Shown: piece by piece, positions 7,140-15,498 of the stretch
Layout of the letters: every line of letters begins with the position of its first letter
Position numbering within the stretch: the first letter of the stretch is position 1
DNA from: JADFUS01 sp964368765
Lineage (GTDB): Bacteria; Bacteroidota; Bacteroidia; Bacteroidales; Rikenellaceae
Direction: 5' to 3'
Assembly: GCA_964368765.1 (NCBI GenBank)
Contig: CAYJCU010000033.1
Coordinates: forward strand, 1 to 18,826
Length of the DNA stretch: 18,826 nucleotides
Position numbers and translations under genes: made by a program
The notes under the pieces: generated by a model
The model's input: only the letters and a program-made list of their open reading frames with translations
Database searches by the model: none
Told to the model about the DNA's origin: nothing

Positions 7140-8132
7140 TTATTCCTTATCTAATTTATACATAGAAACGTCCATTCCAAAACTTAAATTTAAGCTCTCT
7201 AGTAACTCATCAAGCTCAGATAACGACTTCTTACCGAAGTTACGGAACTTTAATAAATCATTACGCTGGAAACGAACTAATTCTCCTATTGTCTCTACTT
7301 CTGCTGCTTTTAAGCAGTTTAGAGCACGTACTGATAACTCCTTCTCTGTAAGCTTAGTCTTAAGAAGCTTGCGCATATTTAATACATCCTCATCAAACTC
7401 CTCATTATTAGAAGAAGACTCTATATCAAGAGTTATCTTCTCATCTGAGAATAACATTAAGTGATGAATTAATATCTTTGCAGACTCTTTTAACGCCTCT
7501 TTCGGATGAATAGAACCATCAGTTGTAATTTCAAGGTTCAGCTTATCGTAGTCAGTCTTCTGCTCCACGCGATATGGCTCAATAGAATACTTCACATTCT
7601 TAATAGGTGTGTGTATTGAGTCAATAGGAAGAACATCAACCTCCATCTCCGGACTTTTGTTCTCCTCAGCAGGAACATATCCTCTACCTTTCCCTATGAC
7701 TAGATTCATCTGGAAACTAACTTCTGTTTCCATTCTGCATAGCACTAGCTCAGGGTTCAATACCTCAAAGTCAACTAGATACTTAGAGAGATGACCAGCT
7801 GTCAACTCTTTTAGACCTGTTACGTCAACAGAGACTGACTCTCTATTAACCTCCTCATTATTGTTAATTAAACGTACCTGCTTAAGGTTAAGGATAATAT
7901 CTATCATCCCCTCCATCACACCAGGAATAGTATCAAACTCATGAGAAACACCAGGAATGCGAACCGAAGTGATTGCATATCCTTCTAACGACGATAATAG
8001 AACTCGACGCAATGCGTTTCCTATAGTCATACCATAACCGGGTTCCAATGGTCTGAACTCAAAACGGCCTACTGTCTCCGTTGATTCCAGCATTACAACC
8101 TTATCAGGTTTTTGAAAAGCTAATATTGCCAT
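7140..8132 (-). CDS. rpoA: DNA-directed RNA polymerase subunit alpha
   Basis: The alpha subunit dimerises to scaffold core RNA polymerase and contacts upstream promoter DNA and activators. At 330 residues it is normal length. The N-terminal assembly domain (about 1-230) includes RFEFRPLEPGYGMTIGNALR and VLLSSLEGYAITSVRIPGV. An acidic linker (NNEEFDEDV) leads to the C-terminal domain (about 255-325) with helix-hairpin-helix motifs: LRALNCLKAAEVETIGELV is represented here as VRALNCLKAAEVETIGELV, then LLKFRNFGKKSLSELDELL. It sits between rpsD and rplQ as in most bacteria, so its supply is coupled to ribosomal protein synthesis. The start is supported by the conserved N-terminal strand directly after the ATG. 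Confidence 0.99.
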   Translation of the reverse strand: MAILAFQKPDKVVMLESTETVGRFEFRPLEPGYGMTIGNALRRVLLSSLEGYAITSVRIPGVSHEFDTIPGVMEGMIDIILNLKQVRLINNNEEVNRESVSVDVTGLKELTAGHLSKYLVDFEVLNPELVLCRMETEVSFQMNLVIGKGRGYVPAEENKSPEMEVDVLPIDSIHTPIKNVKYSIEPYRVEQKTDYDKLNLEITTDGSIHPKEALKESAKILIHHLMLFSDEKITLDIESSSNNEEFDEDVLNMRKLLKTKLTEKELSVRALNCLKAAEVETIGELVRFQRNDLLKFRNFGKKSLSELDELLESLNLSFGMDVSMYKLDKE

Positions 8133-8156
8133 AATTTTAAGGTAGATTGTTATTTA

Positions 8157-8765
8157 CTACTTAGAGTAAAGTTCGACGATAAGTTGTTCATTGATATTTT
8201 CAGGAATATCACTCCTTGTTGGACGGCTCATGAACTTGCCACATAAAGTTTCGCCATTCCACTCTAACCAAGAGAAACGAGCTCCTTTAACGCCAGCTAG
8301 AGATGCTGTAATAACCTCTAACGACTGTGACTTAGCACGAACACCAACAACATCACCAACCTTAACACTGTAAGATGGAATATTTAAAACATCACCATTG
8401 ATAGTGATATGACAGTGAGAAACTAATTGACGAGCTGCTGCACGTGAAGGTGCAATACCTAAACGATAAACAACATTATCAAGTCTTGACTCTAGTAAGA
8501 TAATTAAGTTCTCACCAGTAATACCACCTTGACTGTGTGCTTTGTCAAAAGTTCTTCTGAATTGCTTCTCTAGGAGACCGTAGATAGCCTTAACTTTCTG
8601 CTTCTCCTTTAACTGTGTACCATACTCCGATAGCTTTTTACGCTTACGAGCCAGACCATGCTGCCCCGGAGGGTGATTCCTCTTATCGAAAGCCTTATCT
8701 ACACCATAAATCGCCTCACCAAATTTACGAGCGATTTTTGTTTTAGGTCCAATATATCTTGCCAT
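8157..8765 (-). CDS. rpsD: Ribosomal protein uS4
   Basis: This primary 16S rRNA-binding protein of the small subunit is also a translational repressor of its operon in some bacteria. The 202-residue sequence begins MARYIGPKTKIARKFGE and has the S4 RNA-binding domain around RLDNVVYRLGIAPSRAAARQ and VSHCHITINGDVLNIPSYSV. The N-terminal zinc-binding cysteines found in some S4 proteins are absent, so this is the zinc-free form. It is separated from rpsK by 39 nt and from rpoA by 24 nt. I saw no identifiable S4 operator in these spacers. Confidence 0.98.
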   Translation of the reverse strand: MARYIGPKTKIARKFGEAIYGVDKAFDKRNHPPGQHGLARKRKKLSEYGTQLKEKQKVKAIYGLLEKQFRRTFDKAHSQGGITGENLIILLESRLDNVVYRLGIAPSRAAARQLVSHCHITINGDVLNIPSYSVKVGDVVGVRAKSQSLEVITASLAGVKGARFSWLEWNGETLCGKFMSRPTRSDIPENINEQLIVELYSK

Positions 8766-8804
8766 TGCTTATTTTTATTTATTTAATGATTAGTTATAAA
8801 AGTA

Positions 8805-9194
8805 TTAGATACGTCTTCTTCCTGGAGGACGACATCCATTATGTGGTAGTGGAGTCACATCAACTATCTCTAGAATATCAATTCCAGCTTGGTTAATAGT
8901 TCTTACTGCCGACTCACGACCAGAACCAGGACCCTTAACATATACTTTTACCTTACGTAATCCTAAATCATAAGCGACTTTTGCACAATCTTGCGCCGCC
9001 ATCTGTGCAGCATATGGGGTATTCTTCTTAGAACCACGGAAACCCATCTTACCTGCTGAACTCCAACTGATAACTTCACCATTATGATTAGCCATAGTGA
9101 TTATCACGTTGTTGAAAGTAGAGTGTACGTGAGCTTGTCCGATAGGCTCAATCTTAACCACTCTCTTCTTTACTGTTACGTTCTTTTTTGCCAT
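8805..9194 (-). CDS. rpsK: Ribosomal protein uS11
   Basis: This platform protein of the small subunit lies near the E site and helps the ribosome check codon-anticodon pairing. The 129 residues match the E. coli length. Diagnostic segments are AHVHSTFNNVIITM, SWSSAGKMGFRGSKKNTPYA and the C-terminal VTPLPHNGCRPPGRRRI. A short lysine-rich start (MAKKNVTVKKRVVKI) is typical. It follows rpsM by 14 nt. Confidence 0.98.
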   Translation of the reverse strand: MAKKNVTVKKRVVKIEPIGQAHVHSTFNNVIITMANHNGEVISWSSAGKMGFRGSKKNTPYAAQMAAQDCAKVAYDLGLRKVKVYVKGPGSGRESAVRTINQAGIDILEIVDVTPLPHNGCRPPGRRRI

Positions 9195-9208
9195 AATTAA
9201 TTATCTAA

Positions 9209-9583
9209 TTACTTAGTTGCTTTTTTCTTGTTTGCTACTGTTTTCTTTCTACCCTTTCTTGTACGGGCATTGTTCTTTGTACTTTGTCCTCTAACAGGTA
9301 ATCCAATACGGTGACGGATTCCTCTGTAGCATCCAATATCCATAAGACGCTTAATGTTTAACTGAACAGTAGAACGTAACTCACCCTCTACTTTATAATC
9401 CGCTAAAATAGTACGAATCGCTGAAATCTGCTCATCACTCCAGTCTTTAACTTTTGTGTTCTCATCAATGCCAGCTTGACTAAGTACAGAACGAGAAGTA
9501 CTAAGACCGATACCAAAGATGTATGTAAGTCCAATAACGCCTCTCTTATTTTTTGGTAAATCAACACCAACTATACGTGCCAT
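9209..9583 (-). CDS. rpsM: Ribosomal protein uS13
   Basis: This head protein of the small subunit bridges to the 50S subunit and touches P-site tRNA. The 124-residue protein starts MARIVGVDLPKNKRGVIGLT, followed by the helix-turn-helix segment YIFGIGLSTSRSVLSQAGI. It contains CYRGIRHRIGLPVRGQSTKN and the basic tail NARTRKGRKKTVANKKKATK that contacts tRNA. It is slightly longer than E. coli S13 (118), owing to the tail. It lies 38 nt after rpmJ. Confidence 0.98.
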   Translation of the reverse strand: MARIVGVDLPKNKRGVIGLTYIFGIGLSTSRSVLSQAGIDENTKVKDWSDEQISAIRTILADYKVEGELRSTVQLNIKRLMDIGCYRGIRHRIGLPVRGQSTKNNARTRKGRKKTVANKKKATK

Positions 9584-9621
9584 AATTTTTCAACTTTTGT
9601 TTTTAATGATTAATAATTTAA

Positions 9622-9738
9622 TTAACCTTGGCGCATTTTAAATTTAGGATTCTTCTTACAAATAACGTAAAGACGACCTTTACGCTTAACTATTTTACAA
9701 TCCTCACTGCGCTTCTTAATAGATGCTCTTACTTTCAT
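9622..9738 (-). CDS. rpmJ: Ribosomal protein bL36 with a degenerate zinc site
   Basis: This 38-residue protein of the large subunit was found by reading the gap between infA and rpsM. It starts MKVRASIKKRSEDCKIVKRK and ends NPKFKMRQG, which is unmistakably L36. The canonical zinc ligands are Cys11, Cys14, Cys27 and His33. Here only Cys14 and Cys27 remain; position 11 is Ser and position 33 is Phe, so zinc binding is probably lost. Other Bacteroidota L36 proteins also show loss of these ligands. The gene lies 13 nt after infA. Confidence 0.97.
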   Translation of the reverse strand: MKVRASIKKRSEDCKIVKRKGRLYVICKKNPKFKMRQG

Positions 9739-9751
9739 TTTCTTAAGTAGT

Positions 9752-9970
9752 TTATTTGTATCTAAATGATATTCGCCCCTTTGTTAAATCATAAGGAGAC
9801 ATCTCTACTTTGACCTTATCTCCTGGAAGAATTTTGATGTAATGCATACGCATTCTCCCCGAGATATGAGCCGTAATAATATGGCCATTATCAAGTTCTA
9901 CCCTAAACATTGCGTTAGATAGTGCCTCGATAATTACTCCGTCTTTTTCAATAGCAGCTTGTTTAGCCAT
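9752..9970 (-). CDS. infA: Translation initiation factor IF-1
   Basis: IF-1 binds the A site of the 30S subunit during initiation. The 72 residues equal the E. coli length and form a single S1-type OB fold: IEKDGVIIEALSNAMFRVEL, then GHIITAHISGRMRMHYIKI, LPGDKVKVEMSPYDLTKGRI and the final SFRYK. It begins 4 nt after map and is followed 13 nt later by rpmJ, which suggests tight translational coupling. Confidence 0.98.
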   Translation of the reverse strand: MAKQAAIEKDGVIIEALSNAMFRVELDNGHIITAHISGRMRMHYIKILPGDKVKVEMSPYDLTKGRISFRYK

Positions 9971-9974
9971 AATT

Positions 9975-10745
9975 TTAAAATTTTATTTCGTTGATAAAAT
10001 CAAAAGTTGATAACACATCTGGTGACTCTAAACCCACAGCAACCGCTAGTTCAAAGTGAGCGGATGGTTTGCGGTCTCTTGTTCGGATAGTCCAGCCATC
10101 GTCCTCACAAACCACATCTCTCTTACCCATGTTGATCATAGGTTCGATACAAATAACCATTCCTTTTTTTAGTAGAGGTCCTCTTCCTCGCATACCATAA
10201 TTGGGAATCTCAGGTGATTCATGCATATTCTCACCCAATCCATGCCCTACTAATTCACGTACAACTGTATATCCATTACTCTCCGCGTGTTGTTGAACTG
10301 CGTGTGAAATATCACCTACACGGTTTCCCGCTACGGCATTTTTCACCCCAAACATAAGAGCCTCTTTGGTGACTTTTAAGAGCTTTTTAAGCTCTGGCGA
10401 AATTTCGCCCACAGCAAAAGTGTATGCTGTATCACCATAGAACCCCTTCATATTTGTTCCACAATCGATGGAGATGATATCACCCTCCCTAAGCTCTCGA
10501 TGTGATGGCATACCATGCACTACCTCCTCATTAACTGAAGTACATAGTGTAAATGGGAATCCACCATATCCAAGGAAGCCTGGAACTGCTCCGTGACTAC
10601 GTATAAACTCTTCAGCAATTCTATCAAGCTCAAGTGTAGTAACACCTGGCTTAATATAATTTGCTAACTCGCCTAGAGTCTTTGAAACGAGAATATTGTT
10701 CTCACGTAGCAGCTCTATCTCTTCCTCTGTCCTTAACTTTATCAT
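9975..10745 (-). CDS. map: Type I methionine aminopeptidase
   Basis: This cytosolic dinuclear-metal peptidase removes N-terminal methionine from new proteins. The 256 residues span the complete pita-bread fold with no extra N-terminal domain. Expected metal and catalytic residues are visible: H77 in EEVVHGMP, D94 in ISIDCGTN, D105 in FYGDTAYTF, H168 in LVGHGLGENMHE with H175 beside it, E201 in CIEPMI and E232 in SAHFELAVAV. In the last motif the residue after the glutamate is Leu, whereas many homologues have His. The gene sits between secY and infA, the usual Bacteroidota order, so its expression is tied to ribosome production. Gaps are 24 nt to secY and 4 nt to infA. Confidence 0.97.
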   Translation of the reverse strand: MIKLRTEEEIELLRENNILVSKTLGELANYIKPGVTTLELDRIAEEFIRSHGAVPGFLGYGGFPFTLCTSVNEEVVHGMPSHRELREGDIISIDCGTNMKGFYGDTAYTFAVGEISPELKKLLKVTKEALMFGVKNAVAGNRVGDISHAVQQHAESNGYTVVRELVGHGLGENMHESPEIPNYGMRGRGPLLKKGMVICIEPMINMGKRDVVCEDDGWTIRTRDRKPSAHFELAVAVGLESPDVLSTFDFINEIKF

Positions 10746-10769
10746 AATTGTTAAACCAAATACGATTTT

Positions 10770-12086
10770 TTATCTTCCTTTGATTTTGCCATCCTTCATT
10801 AAGCCATCATAATGACGCATAAGAAGATAACTCTCTATCTGCTGAAGTGTGTCAAGCACAACTCCTACAAGAATTAAAAGAGATGTTCCTCCGAAGAACA
10901 TAGCAAATTCACGGTTGATACCGAATTTCTCTACAAAGGTAGGTAAAATTGCGATAACTGCCAAAAAAATCGAGCCCGGTAACGTAATTCTTGACATTAC
11001 TGTGTCAAGATAGTGTACTGTACTCTTACCTGGCTTAACACCTGGAATAAATCCACCATTACGTTTCATCTCTTCACTCATGTTAAGAGGATTAACTGTA
11101 ATAGCTGTGTAGAACCATGTAAATAGTATTACTAGAACTGCAAAAACTACATTATACCATACTGAACCATATGCAAACGCAGCAGCAACACCCGATGTAG
11201 CCTCAAACTTACCAAAAAGTGTTGGGATTAACATCAAAGCTTGCGCAAAGATAATAGGCATTACCCCAGCAGCATTAATTTTTAGTGGGATGTACTGACG
11301 TACTCCACCATACTGACGGTTACCTACTATACGCTTAGCATATTGAACAGGAATACGACGTGTTGCTTGAACAAGAGCTATTGTTGCTACTACAATTAAG
11401 AATAGTATAAATAACTCAACAATTAACATAATCATACCTCCCGTTTGCTCAGTGAAACGAGTATTTATCTCCGCTAAGAAAGCGTAAGGTAGACGTGCGA
11501 TGATACCGACCATAATTATCAGCGAAACACCGTTGCCAATACCTTTATCTGTAATCTTCTCACCTAGCCACATAACGAACATCGTACCTGCTATAAGGAT
11601 AACTGTAGATGTGATAGTGAACAGAACACTTGACCCCCCTAAGACAAAAGCGTCTGGCCCCAATTGACTATAAAGGTTACCGATATAGGCTGGTGCCTGT
11701 ACTACCATAACCAAGATTGTCAATAGACGAGTCCATTGGTTAATCTTTCTACGACCACTCTCTCCCTCACGTTGTATCTTCTGGAAATATGGAACCATAA
11801 TTCCTAGAAGCTGTATAACGATAGAGGCTGAGATATAAGGCATAATACCTAGTGCAAAGATTGATGCATTAGAGAAAGCTCCTCCAGAGAACATATTCAA
11901 CAGACCTACAAGACCATTATCTGCTGATTGACTCTGAAGTGCCTCTAAAGCTGTAGGGTTGATACCTGGTATGGTAACGAAACTACCCAATCTATAAATA
12001 AGTAAGATTCCTAAAGTGTAGAGGATTCTATTTTTTAACTCTTCTATCTTAAAGATATTCTTAATTGTTTCGATTAGTCTTTTCAT
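10770..12086 (-). CDS. secY: SecY protein-translocase channel subunit
   Basis: SecY forms the inner-membrane protein-conducting pore with SecE and SecG. The 438-residue protein has ten predicted membrane segments. Family signatures include the N-terminal YRLGSFVTIPGIN, the plug region GLLNMFSGGAFSNASIFALGI cut at its ends by helices, PYISASIVIQLL, and GIGNGVSLIIMVGI. Late cytoplasmic loops are also typical: RRIPVQYAKR, PLKINAAGVMPIIFAQAL, and NGGFIPGVKPGKST. Length and order are normal. It follows rplO by 11 nt, as in the classical spc operon, and is followed by map rather than rpmJ. Confidence 0.98.
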   Translation of the reverse strand: MKRLIETIKNIFKIEELKNRILYTLGILLIYRLGSFVTIPGINPTALEALQSQSADNGLVGLLNMFSGGAFSNASIFALGIMPYISASIVIQLLGIMVPYFQKIQREGESGRRKINQWTRLLTILVMVVQAPAYIGNLYSQLGPDAFVLGGSSVLFTITSTVILIAGTMFVMWLGEKITDKGIGNGVSLIIMVGIIARLPYAFLAEINTRFTEQTGGMIMLIVELFILFLIVVATIALVQATRRIPVQYAKRIVGNRQYGGVRQYIPLKINAAGVMPIIFAQALMLIPTLFGKFEATSGVAAAFAYGSVWYNVVFAVLVILFTWFYTAITVNPLNMSEEMKRNGGFIPGVKPGKSTVHYLDTVMSRITLPGSIFLAVIAILPTFVEKFGINREFAMFFGGTSLLILVGVVLDTLQQIESYLLMRHYDGLMKDGKIKGR

Positions 12087-12097
12087 CGAACTTCGTA

Positions 12098-12544
12098 TTA
12101 AAGTGTGGTTACTGTTCCTTCCTTAGCCTCGATAGCTGCTACTGCACTCTTACTGAAAGAGTGAGCAGTTACATTTAACTTAACTGTTAATTCGCCCGAA
12201 CCTAAAATCTTAACTCTATCTTGTCTGCTGATAACACCAAACTCTAAAAGAATTTCTGGTGTAATTTCAGTAACGTTATACTTTTGAGCGAACTCATTAA
12301 GTAATGATAGGTTAATTGGTTTGTTAACTACCTTATTGATATTCTTGAAACCAAACTTAGGCAGACGACGCTGAAGTGGCATCTGACCACCCTCGAAACC
12401 AAATTTACGAGAGTAACCTGAACGCGACTTAGCACCTTTGTGACCACGTGTAGATGTACCACCATGACCAGAACCCTGACCACGACCAATACGCTTCTCT
12501 GAGTGCGTCGAACCTGCTGCTGGTTTTAAATTACTTAAATTCAT
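12098..12544 (-). CDS. rplO: Ribosomal protein uL15
   Basis: This late-assembling large-subunit protein threads a glycine- and arginine-rich N-terminal extension into 23S rRNA. The 148-residue sequence starts MNLSNLKPAAGSTHSEKRIG and has the hallmark GRGQGSGHGGTSTRGHKGAK, then FEGGQMPLQRRLPKFGF. The C-terminal globular part ends VTAHSFSKSAVAAIEAKEGT. It is 28 nt after rpmD. Confidence 0.98.
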   Translation of the reverse strand: MNLSNLKPAAGSTHSEKRIGRGQGSGHGGTSTRGHKGAKSRSGYSRKFGFEGGQMPLQRRLPKFGFKNINKVVNKPINLSLLNEFAQKYNVTEITPEILLEFGVISRQDRVKILGSGELTVKLNVTAHSFSKSAVAAIEAKEGTVTTL

Positions 12545-12572
12545 CTTCTATAATTATTTAAAAGATTATACA

Positions 12573-12755
12573 CTATTTAACTTCTTCAACCTTTACAAGA
12601 TGGCGTACTTTCTCAACCATACCTAAGATTATTGGAGAAGCACTGTGCTCTACAGTACGGTGCATCTTTGTTAATCCAAGTGAGTCAAGATTAGCCTTCT
12701 GCTTCTTAGAAGCACCAATACGGCTTCTAACCTGTGTTATTAATATTCTTTCCAT
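12573..12755 (-). CDS. rpmD: Ribosomal protein uL30
   Basis: This small large-subunit protein has 60 residues, the usual length. The conserved core reads ILITQVRSRIGASKKQKANL, then LGLTKMHRTVEHSASPIILG and MVEKVRHLVKVEEV. The chosen ATG puts the first beta strand directly at the N-terminus, as in homologues. It is 12 nt from rpsE. Confidence 0.97.
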   Translation of the reverse strand: MERILITQVRSRIGASKKQKANLDSLGLTKMHRTVEHSASPIILGMVEKVRHLVKVEEVK

Positions 12756-12767
12756 GCTCTGTAAAGT

Positions 12768-13289
12768 TTAACCGTTAAACACTTTGCTTAAAGAGATACC
12801 TCTCGTCTCTGCGATAGTGTAAGCATCACGTAACTCAGCAAGTGCGAAGATAGTAGCCTTCACAAGGTTGTGAGGGTTAGACGATCCTTTACTCTTAGCT
12901 AATACATTGTGTACTCCAACACTCTCAAACACAGCACGCATCGCACCACCTGCAATAACTCCTGTACCGGCAGCAGCTGGCTTCATAAGCACAACTGAAC
13001 CACCAAAACGGAACTCCTGCTCGTGAGGAATAGTACCCTTAAGGATAGGAACTTTAATTAAATTCTTCTTAGCATCTTCTACGCCCTTAGCGATAGCAGC
13101 AGTTACCTCATTCGCCTTGCCAAGACCGAAACCTACAACTCCGGCCTCATTTCCTACTACAACAATAGCAGAGAAAGAGAATGTACGACCTCCTTTTGTA
13201 ACCTTAGTTACACGCTGGATGCTCACAAGTCTGTCTTTTAACTCAAGATCACTTGTTCTTACTTTCTTTATGTTAGGATTCATTGACAT
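12768..13289 (-). CDS. rpsE: Ribosomal protein uS5
   Basis: This small-subunit protein is part of the mRNA entry helicase region and affects decoding accuracy. The 173 residues include the double-stranded RNA-binding-like N domain (LVSIQRVTKVTKGGRTFSFS, then VGNEAGVVGFGLGKANEVTA). The C domain includes GTGVIAGGAMRAVFESVGVH, then NPHNLVKATIFALAELR. The length is slightly above E. coli S5 (167). It lies 5 nt after rplR and 12 nt before rpmD. Confidence 0.98.
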   Translation of the reverse strand: MSMNPNIKKVRTSDLELKDRLVSIQRVTKVTKGGRTFSFSAIVVVGNEAGVVGFGLGKANEVTAAIAKGVEDAKKNLIKVPILKGTIPHEQEFRFGGSVVLMKPAAAGTGVIAGGAMRAVFESVGVHNVLAKSKGSSNPHNLVKATIFALAELRDAYTIAETRGISLSKVFNG

Positions 13290-13294
13290 AATTA

Positions 13295-13657
13295 TTAGAA
13301 ATTAAGGCCACCCTCTCTGGCAGCTTCAGCTAATGATTTTACTCTACCGTGATATAGATAACCGTTTCTGTCAAATGATACCGTTGTGATACCTTTCTCT
13401 AGAGCACGCTTAGCTACCAACTTACCAACTGATGCAGAAGCATCTTGTTTGTTAAGTGATACTAGATCAGCAGCTATCTCTTTATCTTTTGTTGAAGCAG
13501 CAGCAAGTGTAATACCAGCTACATCATCAACTAACTGAACATATATATGTTTGTTGCTTCTAAACACCGTCATACGTGGAGACGATGCTGTTCCGCTAAC
13601 TACTTTGCGGATACGCTTCTTTATGCGCTCTCTTCTTTCAATCTTTGTAAGTGACAT
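13295..13657 (-). CDS. rplR: Ribosomal protein uL18
   Basis: This large-subunit protein binds 5S rRNA in the central protuberance with L5. The 120-residue sequence starts with a basic segment (MSLTKIERRERIKKRIRKVV), followed by SSPRMTVFRSNKHIYVQLVD. It ends with the family signature ITTVSFDRNGYLYHGRVKSL then AEAAREGGLNF. The C-terminus is 5 nt from rpsE and the start is 9 nt after rplF. Confidence 0.98.
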   Translation of the reverse strand: MSLTKIERRERIKKRIRKVVSGTASSPRMTVFRSNKHIYVQLVDDVAGITLAAASTKDKEIAADLVSLNKQDASASVGKLVAKRALEKGITTVSFDRNGYLYHGRVKSLAEAAREGGLNF

Positions 13658-13666
13658 AGTCTATTA

Positions 13667-14224
13667 TTATTTAGCGTTAGCAGATTTACCAGCTTTACGT
13701 CTAAGCACTTCACCCTCGAAACGAATACCTTTACCTTTATATGGCTCTGGCTTACGAAGTGAACGAATCTTAGCAGCATATTGACCGATAAGTTGTTTAT
13801 CAATAGATTTTAGTGTTACTTTAGGGTTACCTTTTTTCTCAGTAACAGCCTCTACTTTAATCTCCGCAGGTATAGCGATGTGTATATCGTGCGAATAACC
13901 TAAAGAAAGCTCTAAAATGTTTCCATTTACGTTAGCCTTGTAACCAACACCTACAAGTTCTTGTCTAATTTCAAATCCTTTACTTACACCTACAACCATA
14001 TTGTTGATAAGTGCACGATATAGACCATGCATCGAACGATGACGTGGCTGATTAGTAGGACGAGTAACTAGCAAAACATTCTCCTCAATTGTTATCTCGA
14101 TATCAGAATCAACTTTCTGAGATAGAGTACCAAGAGGTCCTTTCACGCTTACCACATTGCCAGGAAGCATTGATACTTCAACACCAGCTGGTAAGTTTAC
14201 AGGTAATTTTCCAATTCTTGACAT
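13667..14224 (-). CDS. rplF: Ribosomal protein uL6
   Basis: This large-subunit protein lies near the factor-binding centre and sarcin-ricin loop. The 185-residue protein begins MSRIGKLPVNLPAGVEVSML and contains two tandem L6 folds. The second carries the conserved signature PEPYKGKGIRFEGEVLRRKA followed by GKSANAK. Length is close to E. coli L6 (177). It follows rpsH by 11 nt. Confidence 0.98.
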   Translation of the reverse strand: MSRIGKLPVNLPAGVEVSMLPGNVVSVKGPLGTLSQKVDSDIEITIEENVLLVTRPTNQPRHRSMHGLYRALINNMVVGVSKGFEIRQELVGVGYKANVNGNILELSLGYSHDIHIAIPAEIKVEAVTEKKGNPKVTLKSIDKQLIGQYAAKIRSLRKPEPYKGKGIRFEGEVLRRKAGKSANAK

Positions 14225-14235
14225 TTCTTAAATCA

Positions 14236-14634
14236 TTAATAGATGTAACATAATACTTCACCGCCTACATTCTCTTCTCTAGCCTTCTTATCAGTGATAA
14301 CACCTCTTGAAGTAGATAGAATAGCAATACCTAGTCCATTTAATACTCGTGGCATTTCAGCTACAGAAGAGTATCTTCTCAAACCCGGACGGCTAATACG
14401 TACTAAATTCTTGATTGCTGGCACCTTTGTTCTTGGGTGGTATTTAAGAGCAATCTTAATTTTCTCATGCCCTTTTTCGTCCACTTCGAACTTGTATGCC
14501 AAAATATAACCCTGCTCATGAAGGATGCGAGTCATATCTTTCTTAATTCTTGAGCTGGGAGCTTCAACCACCTTGTGATTGGCTTTCACAGCATTTCTAA
14601 TCCTTGTTAGAAAATCCGCTATTGGATCAGTCAT
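14236..14634 (-). CDS. rpsH: Ribosomal protein uS8
   Basis: This primary 16S rRNA-binding protein is the translational repressor of the spc operon in E. coli. The 132 residues start MTDPIADFLTRIRNAVKANH and end with ILSTSRGVITDKKAREENVG then GEVLCYIY, both strongly diagnostic. It lies 30 nt after rpsN. I found no recognisable S8-binding mimic in the rplN-rplX-rplE junctions, so whether S8 regulates here is unknown. Confidence 0.98.
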   Translation of the reverse strand: MTDPIADFLTRIRNAVKANHKVVEAPSSRIKKDMTRILHEQGYILAYKFEVDEKGHEKIKIALKYHPRTKVPAIKNLVRISRPGLRRYSSVAEMPRVLNGLGIAILSTSRGVITDKKAREENVGGEVLCYIY

Positions 14635-14664
14635 TGTTGTATAATTTATTAAATTAAAAAAATA

Positions 14665-14934
14665 TTACCAACTTGCTTTTTTTACACCAGGTATAAGCCC
14701 GTAAGATGCCATCTCTCTAAATTGGATACGGCTGATTCCGAAATCTCTCATGTAACCCTTCGGACGTCCTGTGATACTACAACGATTGTGTAGACGTATT
14801 GGGTTTGAGTTTCTTGGCAATTTTGCCAGACCTTCGTAATCACCAGCCTCTTTAAGAGCAGCTCTTTTAGCAGCATACTTAGCTACTAATTTTTGACGCT
14901 TTACCTCGCGCGCTTTCATTGATTCTTTAGCCAT
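14665..14934 (-). CDS. rpsN: Ribosomal protein uS14, zinc-free form
   Basis: This head protein of the small subunit has 89 residues, the intermediate-length C-minus class. The N-terminal part is AKESMKAREVKRQKLVAKYA and the C-terminal signature is HNRCSITGRPKGYMRDFGIS, then GLIPGVKKASW. Only one cysteine is seen in the region where zinc forms have two CxxC pairs, so zinc is not bound. It follows rplE by 12 nt. Confidence 0.98.
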   Translation of the reverse strand: MAKESMKAREVKRQKLVAKYAAKRAALKEAGDYEGLAKLPRNSNPIRLHNRCSITGRPKGYMRDFGISRIQFREMASYGLIPGVKKASW

Positions 14935-14946
14935 TGTGCCTCTAAA

Positions 14947-15498
14947 TTATTGATTGTTAGACTTAAATGGAAGACCGAACATCTTTAATAGACGGCTTGC
15001 CTCCTCATCTGTTTTAGCTGTTGTAACAAATGTAATCTCAACGCCTAGAATCTTTGTAACTTTCTCGATATCAATTTCAGGGAAAATGATATGCTCTTTG
15101 ATACCTAACGTGTAGTTACCACGTCCATCTAATTTAGCGTTAATTCCTTTAAAGTCACGAATACGTGGTAAAGAGATACGAACTAATCTCTCAAGGAATT
15201 CATACATTTTAATATCTCTTAGAGTTACTCTAACACCAATTGGGTTGCCTTTACGTAACTTAAAGTTAGAGATATCTTTCTTTGAGCGTGTGATAACAGC
15301 AGCTTGACCAGCAATAAGAGATAACTCAGCTTGAGCTACATCAACTAGTTTCTTATCTGCAACTGCTTGTCCGATACCTTGATTGATAACAATCTTCTCG
15401 ATACGTGGACACTCCATAACACTCTTATATCCAAATTCTTTAACCATTGCAGGAACTATCTCCTCAGCATATTTGGTTTTTAATGAAGCTACTCCCAT
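14947..15498 (-). CDS. rplE: Ribosomal protein uL5
   Basis: This large-subunit protein binds 5S rRNA and touches P-site tRNA. The 183 residues include the conserved CPRIEKIVINQGIGQA, ITRSKKDISNFKLRKGNPIG, and LPRIRDFKGINAKLDGRGNY followed by GIKEHIIFPEI. Its ATG overlaps the rplX stop codon by one base (TAATG), so translation is probably coupled. The normal length (E. coli 179) supports this start. Confidence 0.98.
   Translation of the reverse strand: MGVASLKTKYAEEIVPAMVKEFGYKSVMECPRIEKIVINQGIGQAVADKKLVDVAQAELSLIAGQAAVITRSKKDISNFKLRKGNPIGVRVTLRDIKMYEFLERLVRISLPRIRDFKGINAKLDGRGNYTLGIKEHIIFPEIDIEKVTKILGVEITFVTTAKTDEEASRLLKMFGLPFKSNNQ

Noticed and set aside
7105..7464. Plus-strand ORF of 119 codons
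   Set aside because: It is antisense to rpoA and rplQ, Ser- and Asn-rich, and typical of a shadow frame.
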